A DNA stretch of 64,000 nucleotides from Hedera helix (lineage: Eukaryota > Streptophyta > Magnoliopsida > Apiales > Araliaceae), in assembly GCA_947179155.2 (NCBI GenBank), contig OX359283.1, forward strand, positions 5,413,764 to 5,477,763, read 5' to 3'. Numbering within the stretch: the stretch's first letter is position 1; the number at the start of each line of letters is the position of its first letter. This document shows positions 32,825-44,277 of the stretch, in pieces. The notes under the pieces were generated by a model. It was not told the origin of the DNA and searched no databases. It worked only from the letters and a program-made list of their open reading frames with translations. The position numbers and the translations under genes are program-made.

Positions 32825-35800
32825 ATGGCATCTGAAAATCAAGAGGTTAACTATGGAATACCCGAAGCAAATGTAGCCGAGAATCAAGAGGCCCCAAACA
32901 ATCCTCCTGCCAACTCAGGAAATAATGTTCCTGATAACATGATGAACGATGGATTCTTTAGGAATTTCATGCAGTTCATACAGAATCAAGAAAGAGAAAA
33001 TCCAGTCAATAATAACGGTAGAAACGCTGGCAATTTGAGGATGGTCACTGTTAAGCAATTTAAAGAATTAGGACCACCTGAATTCCACGGGAAGCCTGAC
33101 CCACTCAAAGCGGAGGCATGGCTGAAGCAGACGACAAAAATACTTGATGTCTTACAATGCGCTGATGATCAGAAGGTGCCATTTGCTACTTTTATGTTAC
33201 GAGGTGAGGCGGACCATTGGTGGGAAGCGGTAAAACGTATCCAACCTTCAGCACTCGAAATGTCTTGGACAGAATTCGAAGAACTGTTTAACGAGAAGTA
33301 CTTCCCAGAAAGCATCCGCCATATGAAGGAAGTGGAATTCATTAAGCTGGAGCAGGGAAACATGACAGTTTCTCAATATGAAGCTAAGTTTGCTGAACTG
33401 TCTCGTTTTGCGACTCATCTAGTAGATGACGAAGCACGAATGAGTCGAATGTTCCTGAGAGGTTTGAGACTCAAAATTCGTCAACAACTTAGTTCTCATA
33501 AATTCAGTTTGTATTCAGATGTTGTAGATAGGGCTCAAAGGGTGGAGCAAACAGATGAAACATTGCAGCCAAGAGTTAATGATCAGCATAGAGAAAGGAG
33601 TGACAACAACCACAGGAACGAGAACCATCGAGGAGGTAACCAACACTTCGGTGGTAATTCCATACCAAATAACAGAAGAGGAGAATCTAGTGGGAACAAT
33701 TTCAAAAGAAAGAGATTCCATAATAATTATGGAAGGGCACCAGCACCAGTACCAACACCAGCACCGACCCCAGTTTCAAGGGGAGAAGATCGACCACCAG
33801 TGAGATGCTATAGGTGTGGTCAGGAAGGTCACATCAGCCCAAACTGTACACTGCAGTCCAAAAAGTGCTACAGTTGTGGGAAAGAGGGTCATCTTGCGCG
33901 GTTTTGTCCTGCCACAAAATCAAGTCCAGCTGCAATGATGATACCAAAAGCTAGCGCGGATAAAGGAAAATCTGTAGTTCAAGGGAGAGCTTTTGTTGTG
34001 ACATCCCAAATGGCACGAAACTCGAACGAGGTGATAACCGGTAAGCTATTCATAAATTCTCGTGAAGTCTACGCTTTGTTAGATACTGGCTCTACCCATT
34101 CTTTTATTTCACCTGCATGTGCTCAGCGTTTAAACTTAACTCCTGAAAATTTGGACTTTGACTTATCAGTTGAAACCCCATTAGGAGAAATGACCATTAC
34201 ATCTACTGTCTATAAATCTTGCCTAGTTCAAATCAACAACCTCACATTACCTGTTGACCTTATTTCTTTGGAGATGCATGAATTTGATGTGATTTTAGGA
34301 ATTGATTGGTTGACTACCCATCATGCTAAAATTGATTGTTTTCATAAGATTATTAGTTTTCATATTCCTAATCAACCTGTCATGCAAATTCAAGCAACTA
34401 AACCATTGAAATCTATAACTGTTATTTCTAGCCATAAAGCCATTCGTTTATTGAAAAACGGATGTCAAGCCTTTTTAGCTCATGTCACTGATTTGAACAA
34501 AAATACGTCAAACTTGAATGATATTCCCATTGTTAATGAGTTTCCTGACGTTTTTCCTGAAGAACTTCCTGGCTTACCCCCAAACCGTGAAATTGATTTT
34601 TATATTGATCTTGAACCCGGTACCAAGCCCATTTCCAAAGCTCCCTACCGAATGGCTCCCATTGAACTTCAAGAGTTAAAAGTCCAACTACAGGAATTGT
34701 TGGATACCGGTTTCATTCGTCCGAGTGCATCACCTTGGGGTGCTCCTGTTCTATTTGTGAAGAAGAAAGATGGGAGTATGAGATTGTGCATTGACTACCG
34801 AGAATTGAACCATGTCACCATCAAGAACAGGTACCCGTTACCTCGGATTGATGACATGTTTGATCAATTGCAAGGCGCTCAACATTTCTCAAAGATTGAT
34901 CTCCGTTCTGGATATCATCAGTTAAAGGTTAAAGCTGAGGACATTCCAAAGACTGCTTTCAGAACTCGTTATGGGCATTATGAGTTCTTAGTCATGCCTT
35001 TTGGACGAACTAATGCTCCTGCAGCTTTCATGGACATGATGAACCGGATATTCAAGGAACATTTGGATCATTTTGTGGTTGTCTTTATTGATGACATCCT
35101 CATATACTCCAAGAGTCGCGAGGATCATGAACAACACCTGAGATTGATACTACAAAAGCTCCGTGAAAACAAATTATATGCCAAGTTGAAGAAATGTGAG
35201 TTCTGGCTTGAGGAGGTCGCGTTTCTTGGGCATGTGATTTCTAGTCAAGGAATATCAGTCGATCCTGCGAAGATTGAAACGGTACTAAATTGGGAACAAC
35301 CCAAAACAGTAACCGAAGTCCGAAGTTTTCTGGGTCTAGCTGGTTATTATCGGAGATTCGTAGAAGGATTTTCTCGAATCGCCACTCCATTAACGCAGCT
35401 TACTCGGAAAAGCACAAAATTCATATGGAGCGAGGAATGCGAGAAAAGTTTCCAAGAACTCAAGAAGAGACTGGTTTCAGCTCCTGTTCTGACCATACCA
35501 TCAGGATCAGGAGAATTTGTTATCTACAGCGATGCTTCTGGCAAAGGTCTAGGCTGTGTCCTTATGCAACATGGAAAGGTTATAGCCTACGCCTCTCGAC
35601 AACTCAAAGATTATGAGAAAAATTATCCTACTCATGATCTAGAGTTGGCAGCAGTCGTTTTCGCGTTGAAGATCTGGAGACACTACTTGTACGGAGAAAA
35701 AGTGGATATCTATACGGATCATAAAAGTCTCAAGTATTTCTTCACCCAGAAGGAACTCAACATGCGACAACGACGTTGGCTTGAGCTGTTAAAGGATTAT

Positions 35801-37471
35801 GACCACACAATCCAGTATCACCCGAGAAAGGCGAACGTTGTAGCTGACGCTTTGAGCAGAAAATCTTATGCAAGTACAAGTGCACTGCTGACAACACAAA
35901 AGTGTATTTTCTACGACTTGCAAAAGATGGAGATAGAGCTAAAGACACCAGGGACCCACTCGAAGATTGCTCACGTGCGAGTAGAACCAACTTTAATCGA
36001 TAAAATTAAAGCTGCTCAAGCTACCGATCCGGAACTGATAAACATGATAAAGAAAGTACAAGAAGGTGCCATTCCCGAAGCAAGAATCGACGAGAAAGGA
36101 ATACTTCGAGTCAACTCTCGACTCTGTGTTCCTAACGATCCTGAATTAAAGCATAAAATCATGATGGAGGCACACAACACGCCGTTTGCAATCCACCCAG
36201 GAGGTACCAAGATGTATCGAGATCTTCGACATACATTTTGGTGGAACAATATGAAAAGAGAGATTGCGGAGTTTATCTCAAGGTGCCTAACTTGTCAACG
36301 TGTCAAGGCAGAACATCAAGTTCCTAAAGGTCCATTACAATCACTTGAAGTTCCCGAATGGAAGTGGGAACACATCAATATGGACTTCGTGACGGGTCTT
36401 CCAAAAGTTTCTCAAGGCTTAGATGCAATTTGGGTGATCGTAGATAGATTGACCAAATTTGCTCATTTCTTGCCTATACGAGAAAACTTTTCACTTGAAC
36501 GTCTTACCGGTATGTACATAAATGAGATCGTGAGATTGCATGGCATGCCAGTTTCCATAGTTTCTGATCGAGATCCTAGATTCACTTCACGCTTTTGGAT
36601 CAGTCTACAAAAAGCTATGGGCACTGAACTACCTTTTAGTTCTGCATACCATCCTCAAACGGACGGACAATCGGAAAGGACGATCCAGACCCTCGAAGAT
36701 CTTTTGAGACTTTGTGTATTAGACTTCAAAGGAAGTTGGGATAAGTACTTGCCGTTGGTGGAATTTTCTTACAACAACAGTTACCAAGCAAGCATAGGCA
36801 TGGCTCCATTCGAGGCATTGTATGGAAGGAAGTGTCGCTCTCCAATATGTTGGAATGAGGTAGGAGAAGCAAAATTGTTGGGACCCGAGTTGGTACGCTT
36901 GACGACCGAAAAGATCCAAATGATCCGACAACGAATACAGACCGCACAAGAACGACAAAAGAGTTATGCTGATCTTCATCGGAGAGACGAAAGTTTCAAC
37001 GTCGGAGATCATGTATTCTTACGTGTTTCTCCATGGAAAGGGGTTACGAGATTCGGAAAGAGAGGAAAGCTTAACCCTCGATTTATTGGCCCATTTGAAA
37101 TCCTCGATCGAATAGGAACCGTAGCCTACAGACTAGCCCTACCACCAAGTATGTCTCGCATCCATAACGTTTTTCACATATTTATGTTACGTAAATATGT
37201 GAAGGACCCAAACCACGTCATTGAGTTAGAACCAGACGTTATAGCAGAGGATTTAACATACGAGGAGGTACCTGTTAAGATCCTGGATAAGAAGGAGCAG
37301 ATCCTACGCTCAAAGGTTATACCTCAAGTTAAGGTTTTAAGGAGAAACCAAGATACTGAGGAAATGACTTGGGAGCTAGAATCTGAGATGAAATCTAAGT
37401 ATCCTTACCTCTTCGATATGTCAGGTACGTCAATTTCGGGGACGAAATTTCATAAGGAGGGGAGGTTGTAA
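32825..37471 (+). CDS. gag-pol: Element D gag-pol polyprotein (Tekay), 1548 aa
   Basis: A single open frame with every domain of a Tekay chromovirus. Gag core: residues about 70-230. Two zinc knuckles: [14 protein letters not shown] and [14 protein letters not shown], about 327-362. Aspartic protease: [10 protein letters not shown], near 420. Reverse transcriptase: about 600-780, active site FIDD near 754. RNase H: YSDAS near 900 and YTDHKSL near 962. Integrase: HHCC finger about 1117-1160 and D, D, E residues near 1186, 1248 and 1284. A chromodomain-like tail ([13 protein letters not shown], near 1480) is thought in this lineage to steer insertion into heterochromatin. The stop codon lies 3 bp inside the 3' LTR, so the polypurine tract is coding. 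One oddity is residue 728: [10 protein letters not shown], where the family normally has FGLTNAPAAF; an arginine there may damage RT. The start is the first ATG after the PBS leader. Confidence 0.95.
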   Translation: MASENQEVNYGIPEANVAENQEAPNNPPANSGNNVPDNMMNDGFFRNFMQFIQNQERENPVNNNGRNAGNLRMVTVKQFKELGPPEFHGKPDPLKAEAWLKQTTKILDVLQCADDQKVPFATFMLRGEADHWWEAVKRIQPSALEMSWTEFEELFNEKYFPESIRHMKEVEFIKLEQGNMTVSQYEAKFAELSRFATHLVDDEARMSRMFLRGLRLKIRQQLSSHKFSLYSDVVDRAQRVEQTDETLQPRVNDQHRERSDNNHRNENHRGGNQHFGGNSIPNNRRGESSGNNFKRKRFHNNYGRAPAPVPTPAPTPVSRGEDRPPVRCYRCGQEGHISPNCTLQSKKCYSCGKEGHLARFCPATKSSPAAMMIPKASADKGKSVVQGRAFVVTSQMARNSNEVITGKLFINSREVYALLDTGSTHSFISPACAQRLNLTPENLDFDLSVETPLGEMTITSTVYKSCLVQINNLTLPVDLISLEMHEFDVILGIDWLTTHHAKIDCFHKIISFHIPNQPVMQIQATKPLKSITVISSHKAIRLLKNGCQAFLAHVTDLNKNTSNLNDIPIVNEFPDVFPEELPGLPPNREIDFYIDLEPGTKPISKAPYRMAPIELQELKVQLQELLDTGFIRPSASPWGAPVLFVKKKDGSMRLCIDYRELNHVTIKNRYPLPRIDDMFDQLQGAQHFSKIDLRSGYHQLKVKAEDIPKTAFRTRYGHYEFLVMPFGRTNAPAAFMDMMNRIFKEHLDHFVVVFIDDILIYSKSREDHEQHLRLILQKLRENKLYAKLKKCEFWLEEVAFLGHVISSQGISVDPAKIETVLNWEQPKTVTEVRSFLGLAGYYRRFVEGFSRIATPLTQLTRKSTKFIWSEECEKSFQELKKRLVSAPVLTIPSGSGEFVIYSDASGKGLGCVLMQHGKVIAYASRQLKDYEKNYPTHDLELAAVVFALKIWRHYLYGEKVDIYTDHKSLKYFFTQKELNMRQRRWLELLKDYDHTIQYHPRKANVVADALSRKSYASTSALLTTQKCIFYDLQKMEIELKTPGTHSKIAHVRVEPTLIDKIKAAQATDPELINMIKKVQEGAIPEARIDEKGILRVNSRLCVPNDPELKHKIMMEAHNTPFAIHPGGTKMYRDLRHTFWWNNMKREIAEFISRCLTCQRVKAEHQVPKGPLQSLEVPEWKWEHINMDFVTGLPKVSQGLDAIWVIVDRLTKFAHFLPIRENFSLERLTGMYINEIVRLHGMPVSIVSDRDPRFTSRFWISLQKAMGTELPFSSAYHPQTDGQSERTIQTLEDLLRLCVLDFKGSWDKYLPLVEFSYNNSYQASIGMAPFEALYGRKCRSPICWNEVGEAKLLGPELVRLTTEKIQMIRQRIQTAQERQKSYADLHRRDESFNVGDHVFLRVSPWKGVTRFGKRGKLNPRFIGPFEILDRIGTVAYRLALPPSMSRIHNVFHIFMLRKYVKDPNHVIELEPDVIAEDLTYEEVPVKILDKKEQILRSKVIPQVKVLRRNQDTEEMTWELESEMKSKYPYLFDMSGTSISGTKFHKEGRL
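37433..37466 (+). promoter_or_regulatory. Element D polypurine tract and upstream box
   Basis: ATTTCGGGGACGAAATT, then AAGGAGGGGAGGT, directly before the LTR start TGTAAGACCCC at 37467. The upstream box is identical to that of element A. Confidence 0.88.
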
Positions 37472-38519
37472 GACCCCGAATTTTATGAAATACAAAATTT
37501 AATTTTTCTTCATATAGATATTTTTTTTAAACAGTAAGTGGTTAAATCGATAAAGTTAAAAGTTAAGGATGTTATATGCAAATTTTATTTTGTCGGACAA
37601 TATTCGCTTTGTCGGGGAATATTCGTTTGGTCGGGGAATATTCGTTTGGTCCGACGGCGCCGAAATAACAAATTATTGGTGGACCCCACAACGGAATATT
37701 TGTCGGATATAGAAAACGACAGAAATAACCTTTTTAAATAAAAATAGTCAACGGAACTGTTAAAATACCGGTGATAAAAGAATAGTAGCATACGGTAGTT
37801 ATTGGTATTTTCTGTAGCACTCGGTACTCTACAGTAACACACGGTATTGCATAGTGTCTCATATTTTTGGTCTGATAATTGACACCGTAACTGTTACGCA
37901 TCATTTCATCGATAATTGTCACTGCATAATATTTTATATTATCAATTCAATAATTGTTGTTACACAGTATTTTGCATTATTGATTTAATAATTGTCATTA
38001 CACTGTATTTTATATCATTGAGTCAATAATTGTTGTTGCACTGTTTTTAAAATTATTGAACCTAATAATTGTCACAGTAACATATGCACAGTAATTCACA
38101 TTATTGAATCAATAATTGTCATTACACAGTAACGTATGCTTTATTTTACATTATTGTTATCTCTATTATGATGTTATTTAAACAGTTGTATTTCATTAAT
38201 TTATTGACTTGATATCTAAGAGCTAACTATACTGTATTTATAACAATTAGTCATAATAATTGAATTGATAAAGTTATTTGTTTATAATATAAAGTTAGGT
38301 GATTATTAGGTGATATGAAATGAATGGTGTAGATTAAAGTGTGAATTATTGTTGAATAATTAAATTGATTTGTTTATAATAAAAAGTTAGGTGATTATTA
38401 GGTGATATGAAATGAATGGTGTAGATTAAAGATAATATAATATTTGAAATGGATAGTGTAGATTAAAAGATGATCTTTAAATGAATGGTTTAGATTAAAT
38501 GAATGATAAGATTTTTGGC

Positions 38520-38527
38520 TATAAATA
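38520..38527 (+). promoter_or_regulatory. TATA box of the D 3' LTR
   Basis: TATAAATA in GGCTATAAATAGAAGCC, followed by a pyrimidine-rich stretch (TTCTTTCTTTCTCTCTCT, about 38571-38587) typical of plant LTR transcription starts. This part of the LTR is missing from the 5' side of D. Confidence 0.75.
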
Positions 38528-38860
38528 GAAGCCTTAACTTAGGGATTTTTCATAAACTTCCTTACTTGTTCTTTCTTTCTCTCTCTAAATACTTCTTGTG
38601 AAAGTTCTCTCTAAGTGTGCTTAAGTCATCTTGAGTATTTGTGAAGATCTATAAGTATACGTGTACTGTTCAAGTTAATCAACCTCATTTAAATCAATAT
38701 CCAGTCACGTGTTGAGGTAAGGGATACCATCTTTTTCATCTTCCATTATTCAAACGTACTATGGTAAGGGATTATCATTATTTGATTCTCGATAATAATA
38801 TTGTTTCTTCCTTACTCATAAGACGTGCCTTTTATTTCCATGTATTAAATTGTGGGAATA

Positions 38861-39078
38861 ACCTTACGGAGCGGATTGCCGCCTGTTGGTGAATAACCTT
38901 TCGTATTCATTCATTATTAATCTCTGAGAATAACCTTACGGAGCGGATTGCCGCCTGTTTGGTGAATAACTCTTTGTACTCAAATTCTATTAAATTGTGG
39001 GAATAACCTTACGGAGCGGATTGCCGCCTGTTGGTGAATAACCCTTTGTATTAATTTCCTTCACCTTTTGTTAATCAA
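38861..39078 (+). repeat. Three 72-73-bp tandem repeats in the D LTR
   Basis: Units begin at 38861, 38933 and 39006 with ACCTTACGGAGCGGATTGCC. They are followed by CGCCTGTTGGTGAATAAC and a variable AT-rich part. They are also present inverted at 31960-32170. Confidence 0.9.
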
Positions 39079-39423
39079 ACCTGCTACGGTAAGGGATATT
39101 ATTTTCTTTCATACTCCTAAATCGAAATTTATTATGGAACTATTGCTTCTATAATTCCTGAAAATATTATATGTTCCATAATAGTTGAACTTCATTATTT
39201 CAACTGAACCTTCCTATTTACGTGAACCTTTCTATTGAATTGTAACCGTTATTCTGAACTGTGGATCTTGAATATCATTTTTAAATTTCACTCCACATCA
39301 TGTTGACAATTTGGACATTATTTGAATCTGTACAAAGTAAACTTCCGATACTTATTGTTATCCTATTTCTTCTGTTCATCATTTATATCATTCTAATCAT
39401 CCAAAAATCAAGCTGTTGTGAAT

Positions 39424-39663
39424 ATCTGTGGCCGGGGGCACAGATGTGATATATTTGTTGAACAGATGATAGGTTAAAGGCGATATAATAGGTTAAAGGC
39501 GATACATCTGTTCGGTGTCTTTTATGGCATGTGGTGAATGTTCTCTTTGGCCCGTAGTGCAAAGATGAACTGTTGTTTGGTATGATTATGACCAAAGGCT
39601 GAATCTGGTATAATCATGACCGTTGGTGCTATTTTGAATATCTTTGGCCCGTAGTACAAAGAT
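39424..39663 (+). other. Related small stem-loops in the D LTR
   Basis: ATCTGTG/CACAGAT (39424-39445), TCTTTG/CAAAGA (39544-39565) and ATCTTTG/CAAAGAT (39640-39663) share a GC-rich loop beginning GCC. The stems differ but pair perfectly. Confidence 0.75.
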
Positions 39664-40245
39664 GAACTGTTGATGTGCATGATTATGATCAGGAACTGTG
39701 AATTTGTATTATCTTGACTAATGATATTTCAGATGATAAAAGTTGATGATGTTTTTCCTAAAAAGAGAACCGAGTGGACATTATAGTCTGCATTATTCTT
39801 CTAATAGATTACTCATTCCGCTGCTATTATTGATCTGAACGTTGTTTAAGAATTTAACTGCAGTTTTTGATATAAACCTTGTAGTCTATTGTATTCTATC
39901 AAGAACTCAACTGTTGAAGGCTAATGATAATTTATTCGTCATTATCTTAGTCATGATATTTCTTACTGGGCTATTTGAGCTCACCCTTTCTTTTGTTCCA
40001 TTGTTTTTCAACAGGAGATGAAAACATAACAGGGTCTAGCCGGGGAATGGAGTGAGGGTCCGAGGAATAGTTATCATAGTCTTCACGTTTTGTAAAATAG
40101 TGTGGCAATAATAGTGAAGACTTAGTTGTGTATTATTATACACTGTATTGTTGTACGTTGTGCTTTGTTGTAATAATTTTGTTGTAGTCTTTTGACGACT
40201 CAAGTTTGGGCTGTGTGGGCCCAGATTTGGGGGCGTCACAGAGAG

Positions 40246-40627
40246 CAAATAGTGAACACTCCCCAAGGGTAATCAAGCCTGCATCTGAAGCAGAGGGTAA
40301 AGTGGAGGTTCCCCCAGTCAAGGGAGTTGCCCAGCAGTCGGATTTCTTACAGGAAATTATGGAACAGTTCGAGAAAAAGTGCCATCTCCCGGGGCAGTCA
40401 GGCCCCAGTGAAAAGGGAAAAGAGAAGATGACGGAAGGCAAGCAGATCATGCCATTTATAAATTGGGCCGGGTTAGAAGTGCCCGAGGAAAGTGAAAATG
40501 AAAGCCAAAGCCAAGTTGCCGCAATCATAGAGGAGGTGCCAGATACAGAGATCCCCTCCATCACTAGCTATAAAACCGAAGTGATCCCCAGGAATTGGAC
40601 CATACAGCCAGTAATATCTAGAAAAGG
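40246..40627 (+). pseudogene. Element C linking ORF, second part (exon before RT)
   Basis: This continues the frame from 30732-30779 on the far side of element D and stays open to a TAA at 40629. The product is acidic and low in complexity and has no family I recognise; in Tat/Ogre elements such a linker lies between protease and RT. A strong intron donor sits just before the stop (40628), and splicing joins codon GG|G to the RT exon in frame. The insertion of D is the only break I see in this part. Confidence 0.65.
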
Positions 40628-40802
40628 GTAAATGCAGGAGTGTCCGGGAATCTTGTCCAGTAGGGGGATCAAGGGGTTTTTAAGACGGTGTTTTTGTGTT
40701 TATGTATCTGCACGTCTATTTCATACTTTTGTCATTATTATTGAAAAGGAAGTCATGTACCTAATGTTTATATATATGACAAATATTTCTGTTTCATGTC
40801 AG
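40628..40802 (+). other. Predicted 175-bp intron before RT in element C
   Basis: Donor AAAGG|GTAAATG at 40628, acceptor TTTCATGTCAG at 40802, AT-rich body with in-frame stops. Removal joins the two open frames in phase 2. Ogre-type elements are known to carry an intron between protease and RT, so position and size fit. Confidence 0.75.
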
Positions 40803-42822
40803 GTGTACCGATTTGAGTCATTCTAGCCTAACAAACGATTTTCCAAATTTGAAAGACGATTATGATTTTGATATAGAACTGGATTTCGATTTGATGGGAA
40901 TTGAGCAGGACGAAGCAGATGATGACGACGCTCCCGACGAGATCAAAGAGTGGGTCGAGGATAAACCCAAACCCAACCTAGACCAAACCATCACCATCAA
41001 CATATGAATCCTTGAAAACCCCAAAGAGCTAAAAATTGGGGCAGACTTGACTCCAGACCAGAAAACAGAGATAACTGAACTATTGAGCCAATATGAGGAT
41101 GTGTTTGCTTGGTCACACGAAGACATGGTCGGTTTGTCCACGGATATTGTGGTACATCGATTGCCTATCAAGGAGGGTTTCAGGCCAGTTAAGCAAAAGT
41201 TGAGAAAGTTAAAACCGGAATGGAGCTTAAAGGTGAAAGAAGAGATAGTCAAACAATTCATGGCTGGGATCATCATGGTGTCTACTTACCCAGAATGGCT
41301 TTCCAATATAGTCCCCGTGGCGAAACCTGGAGGAAAGGTGAGAGTGTGCGTGGATTACAGGGATCTGAACAAGGCCAGTCTTAAGGATAACTTCCCAGTG
41401 CCTTTCATACACATTTTGGTGGATAACACAGCTCAGTATGAAATGTATTCGTTTGTCGATTGTTTCGCGGGGTATCACCAGATAATGGTGGCGGAAGAGG
41501 ATCGAGAAAAGACTGCCTTCATCACCCCCTGGGGCACATTCTGTTATAGACGACTTGCTTTCGGCCTCACAAATGCAGGAGCCACTTATTAGAGGGCCAT
41601 GATGGCCCTATTTCACGACATGATGCACAAAGAGATAGAGGTTTACGTGGATGACATCATTGTGAAATCGAAGGCGGAATCTGACCATGTGACTCACCTT
41701 AAGAAGCTATTTGAGCGGCTCAGGAAGTATAATTTGAAGCTCAATCCAGCCAAATGTGCCTTCGGGGTTCAGTCAGGTAGGCTCCTTGGATTCTTGGTGA
41801 GCAATCGAGGTATCGAACTGGATCCGGCTAAGATCAGGGCTATTGTGGATATGCCAGCTCCCCGTACAGAGAAAGAGATAAGGGGATTTTTGGGGAGGAT
41901 AAATTTCATCAGTCGGTTCATATCCCATCTGACCACCACCTGCGAACCAATCTTCAAACTGTTAAGGAAAGATGCCTCCCGGAAGTGGAACAGTCAATGC
42001 CAAAAGGCCTTTCAGACTATTAAGAAATAATTAACAGAAGCGCCAGTGCTGGTACCGCCAAAGGACGGGATTCCCCTTTTCCTGTATATATCCGTGAATG
42101 ATATGGCGATGGGTTGTATGCTGGGGCAGAAGAGTGAATCCGGTAAGGAGCATGCCATTTATTACCTCAGCAAGAGATTCAGCAGCTGTGAATAGAATTA
42201 CACACCGATCGAGAGAACATGTTGCGCCTTGGCCTGGGCTGTTATGAGGTTACAGCATTACCTCCATGGACACACTACCTATTTGATCTCGCGGATCGAC
42301 CCCTTGAAATATATATTTTAGAGACCAATGCTGAATTGTCGATTGTCAAGGTGGCAGTTAATCCTCCAGCAATTCGACATCCTGTATGTTACCCAGAAGG
42401 CCATGAAAGGGCAGGGAATTGCAGATCAGTTATCAGAGATGCCGACAGGGGGGATGGAGCCTTTAGAGACTTTCCTACCGGGTGAAGACATACTGTGGGT
42501 CCAACAAGCGAGGTGTGATGACGAAGGGCAATTTTGGAAGATGTATTTTGACGGTGCCATGAATGCTGAAGGGGCTGGAGCTGGAGCGGTCCTGGTCTCC
42601 ATTACGGGTGAGCAATACCCTGTCCTCACCAAATTAAAGTTCAGTAACTCGAACAATACGGCTGAATACGAAGGATGTATATTGGGACTGAGATTCGCCC
42701 GCAATATGGGAGTGAAAAGATTAGCCGTGTTCGGAGATTCAGAATTGGTAATCAGACAGGCGACTGGGGAGTATGGCACTAAGGAGCTTCGGTTACTCCC
42801 GTACCACCGGTGTGTAGTCTGA
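40803..42822 (+). pseudogene. pol: Element C reverse transcriptase, RNase H and second RNase H
   Basis: A single frame broken by nonsense codons at 41005-41007, 41590-41592, 42028-42030, 42193-42195, 42319-42321 and 42820-42822, with no frameshift. It starts with an acidic segment (40813-40950). RT follows with VCVDYRDLN (about 41350) and the active site YVDD (about 41647). The first RNase H lies near 42060-42290. A second, aRNH-type RNase H begins at MYFDGAMNAEGAGAG (about 42541) and includes NNTAEYEG and GDSELV; this dual RNase H is diagnostic of the Tat lineage. RT copies the element RNA into cDNA inside the particle. The stops mean no full product, although the remaining sequence is well conserved, which suggests recent decay. 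Confidence 0.9.
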
Positions 42823-44277
42823 TTGATGCAAGAATTTGAAGATATAGCTTTCCAACACATTCCCCGGGGGCGGAATGACTTCGCCGATGCATTGGCTACC
42901 CTGGCTTCGTTAGTCCACGTACTCAAAGGCAAAGCCACCCCACAGATTGAAATAACAGTACAAAGTGCCCCCGCTTACGAAGAATACATATCGGAGTTGT
43001 CAGAAGATGTGGCTCAACCAAATCAGCCCTGGTATCATGACATTCAGAAATACTTGAGGGATAGATCACTCCCCGACCAGGCGAACCGAACGGAAAGGCA
43101 GAGAATCCAGAAGATGGCGATGAAATTCTATTTAAGCGGAGACTCCCTGTATAAGAGAGATGTAGGCTTGGGATTATTGCGATGTGTGGACGAGACTCAA
43201 GCACAGAAAATCATGGGCGAAGTGCACGGTGGAGTATGTGGGCCGCATATGAGTGGACCAATGTTGGCCAAGAAAATTCTGAGAACCGGGCATTACTGGC
43301 TATCACTTAAGGCTGACTGTGACGATCATGTCAAGCGATGTTTCCAATGCCAAGCACACGGTAATGTGATGCATGCGCCTCCTAATGAACTACATTGTAT
43401 GACTTCCCCTTGGCCGTTCTCCATGTGGGGTATGGATGTTATCGGGCCCGTGGAGCCCAAAGCGAGCAACGGCCACCGGTTCATTTTCGTCATGATCGAC
43501 TATTTCACTAAATGGGTAGAGGCAGCTTCTTTCCCCAAAGTAACGCAGGAAGTTATAGTCAGTTTCATCAGGAACAATGTGATTTGCCGATACGAACAGC
43601 CTGAAATCTTGGTGTCCGACAATGCCAAGAATCTGAACAATGCCCTTATGAAGGAGTTGTGCGCCCAATTCAAGATCAAGCATCTCAATTCTGTCATTTA
43701 CCGGCCCAAAATGAATGGGGCCGTGGAAGCGGCGAACAAGAATATAAAGAGAATTATGGCGAGAATGTCTGCCAATCATCGGGGATGGCCGGACTTGCTA
43801 CCCCTCACACTGTTTGCATATCAGACATCAGTTCATACATCTACAGGGGCAACCCCTTACGCCTTGGTATATGGGATGGAGGCCGTTTTGCCAGTAGAGA
43901 TGGAGATGGCATCCCTCCGAATTTTGCTTGATGCTCGGATTGACGAGGAGGATTGGATACAAAGTCGATACGACCAGTTAGCCTTAATAGATGAAAGAAG
44001 GGTGGCGGCTATATTGCACGGTCAGTTGTATCAGCAACGCATCTCTCGATCGTACGACAAAAAGATACGGTCCCGAAAGTTCAAGGAAAATGATTTAGTG
44101 CTAAAGAGGGTCATGCCCTGTCAAGACGAAGCCAAAGGGAAATTCGCTCCAAATTGGGAAGGACCCTTTGTGATCAAGAAAGTCTTATCTGGAGGGGCCC
44201 TTATCCTACAAGAAATGGATGGCGAGGTATTCCCGCAGCCCCTGAACTCTGACTCTGTGAAACGGTTCTACGCTTAA
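42823..44277 (+). pseudogene. pol: Element C integrase (end of pol)
   Basis: 484 codons in the same frame as the RT part, separated only by the stop at 42820. It begins inside the end of the second RNase H (RGRNDFADALATLASL). The HHCC zinc finger follows (about 43230-43360, CFQCQAHG at its end), then the core with GMDVIGP (43432), VSDNAKN (43612) and VEAANK (43726) carrying the D, D and E residues, and the C-terminal GPFVIKK segment. Integrase inserts the cDNA into the host chromosome. This stretch is open in itself and ends at TAA 44275-44277, just before an A-rich run (44275-44296). Confidence 0.9.

Larger units (their letters stand above)
30780..40240 (+). mobile_element. Element D: Tekay chromovirus with an inverted 5' end
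   Basis: A 9461-bp insertion with TSD GAGAG (30775-30779 and 40241-40245). The right end is a normal LTR 3' terminus (GGGGGCGTCACA). The left end is its reverse complement (TGTGACGCCCCC) instead of the LTR start TGTAAGACCCC. The 5' side is an inverted LTR 3' part (30780-32351) followed by about 278 bp of sense LTR end, then PBS, an open gag-pol, polypurine tract and a full 2774-bp 3' LTR. The C frame closes across the TSD, so this arrangement seems to be what was integrated. The sense part of the 5' LTR lacks the TATA-containing U3, so the copy is probably unable to transcribe itself. Confidence 0.92.
37467..40240 (+). repeat. Element D 3' LTR (2774 bp)
   Basis: It runs from TGTAAGACCCCG to GGGGGCGTCACA and is the only full LTR of D. 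It holds a series of units of about 58 bp with TAATTGTCATTACAC motifs (about 37900-38150), a TATA box at 38520, three 72-73-bp repeats at 38861-39078, a set of small stem-loops at 39424-39663 and the conserved stem-loop at 39967-39983 (TGGGC/GCTCA, with one G-U pair in RNA). Confidence 0.93.
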
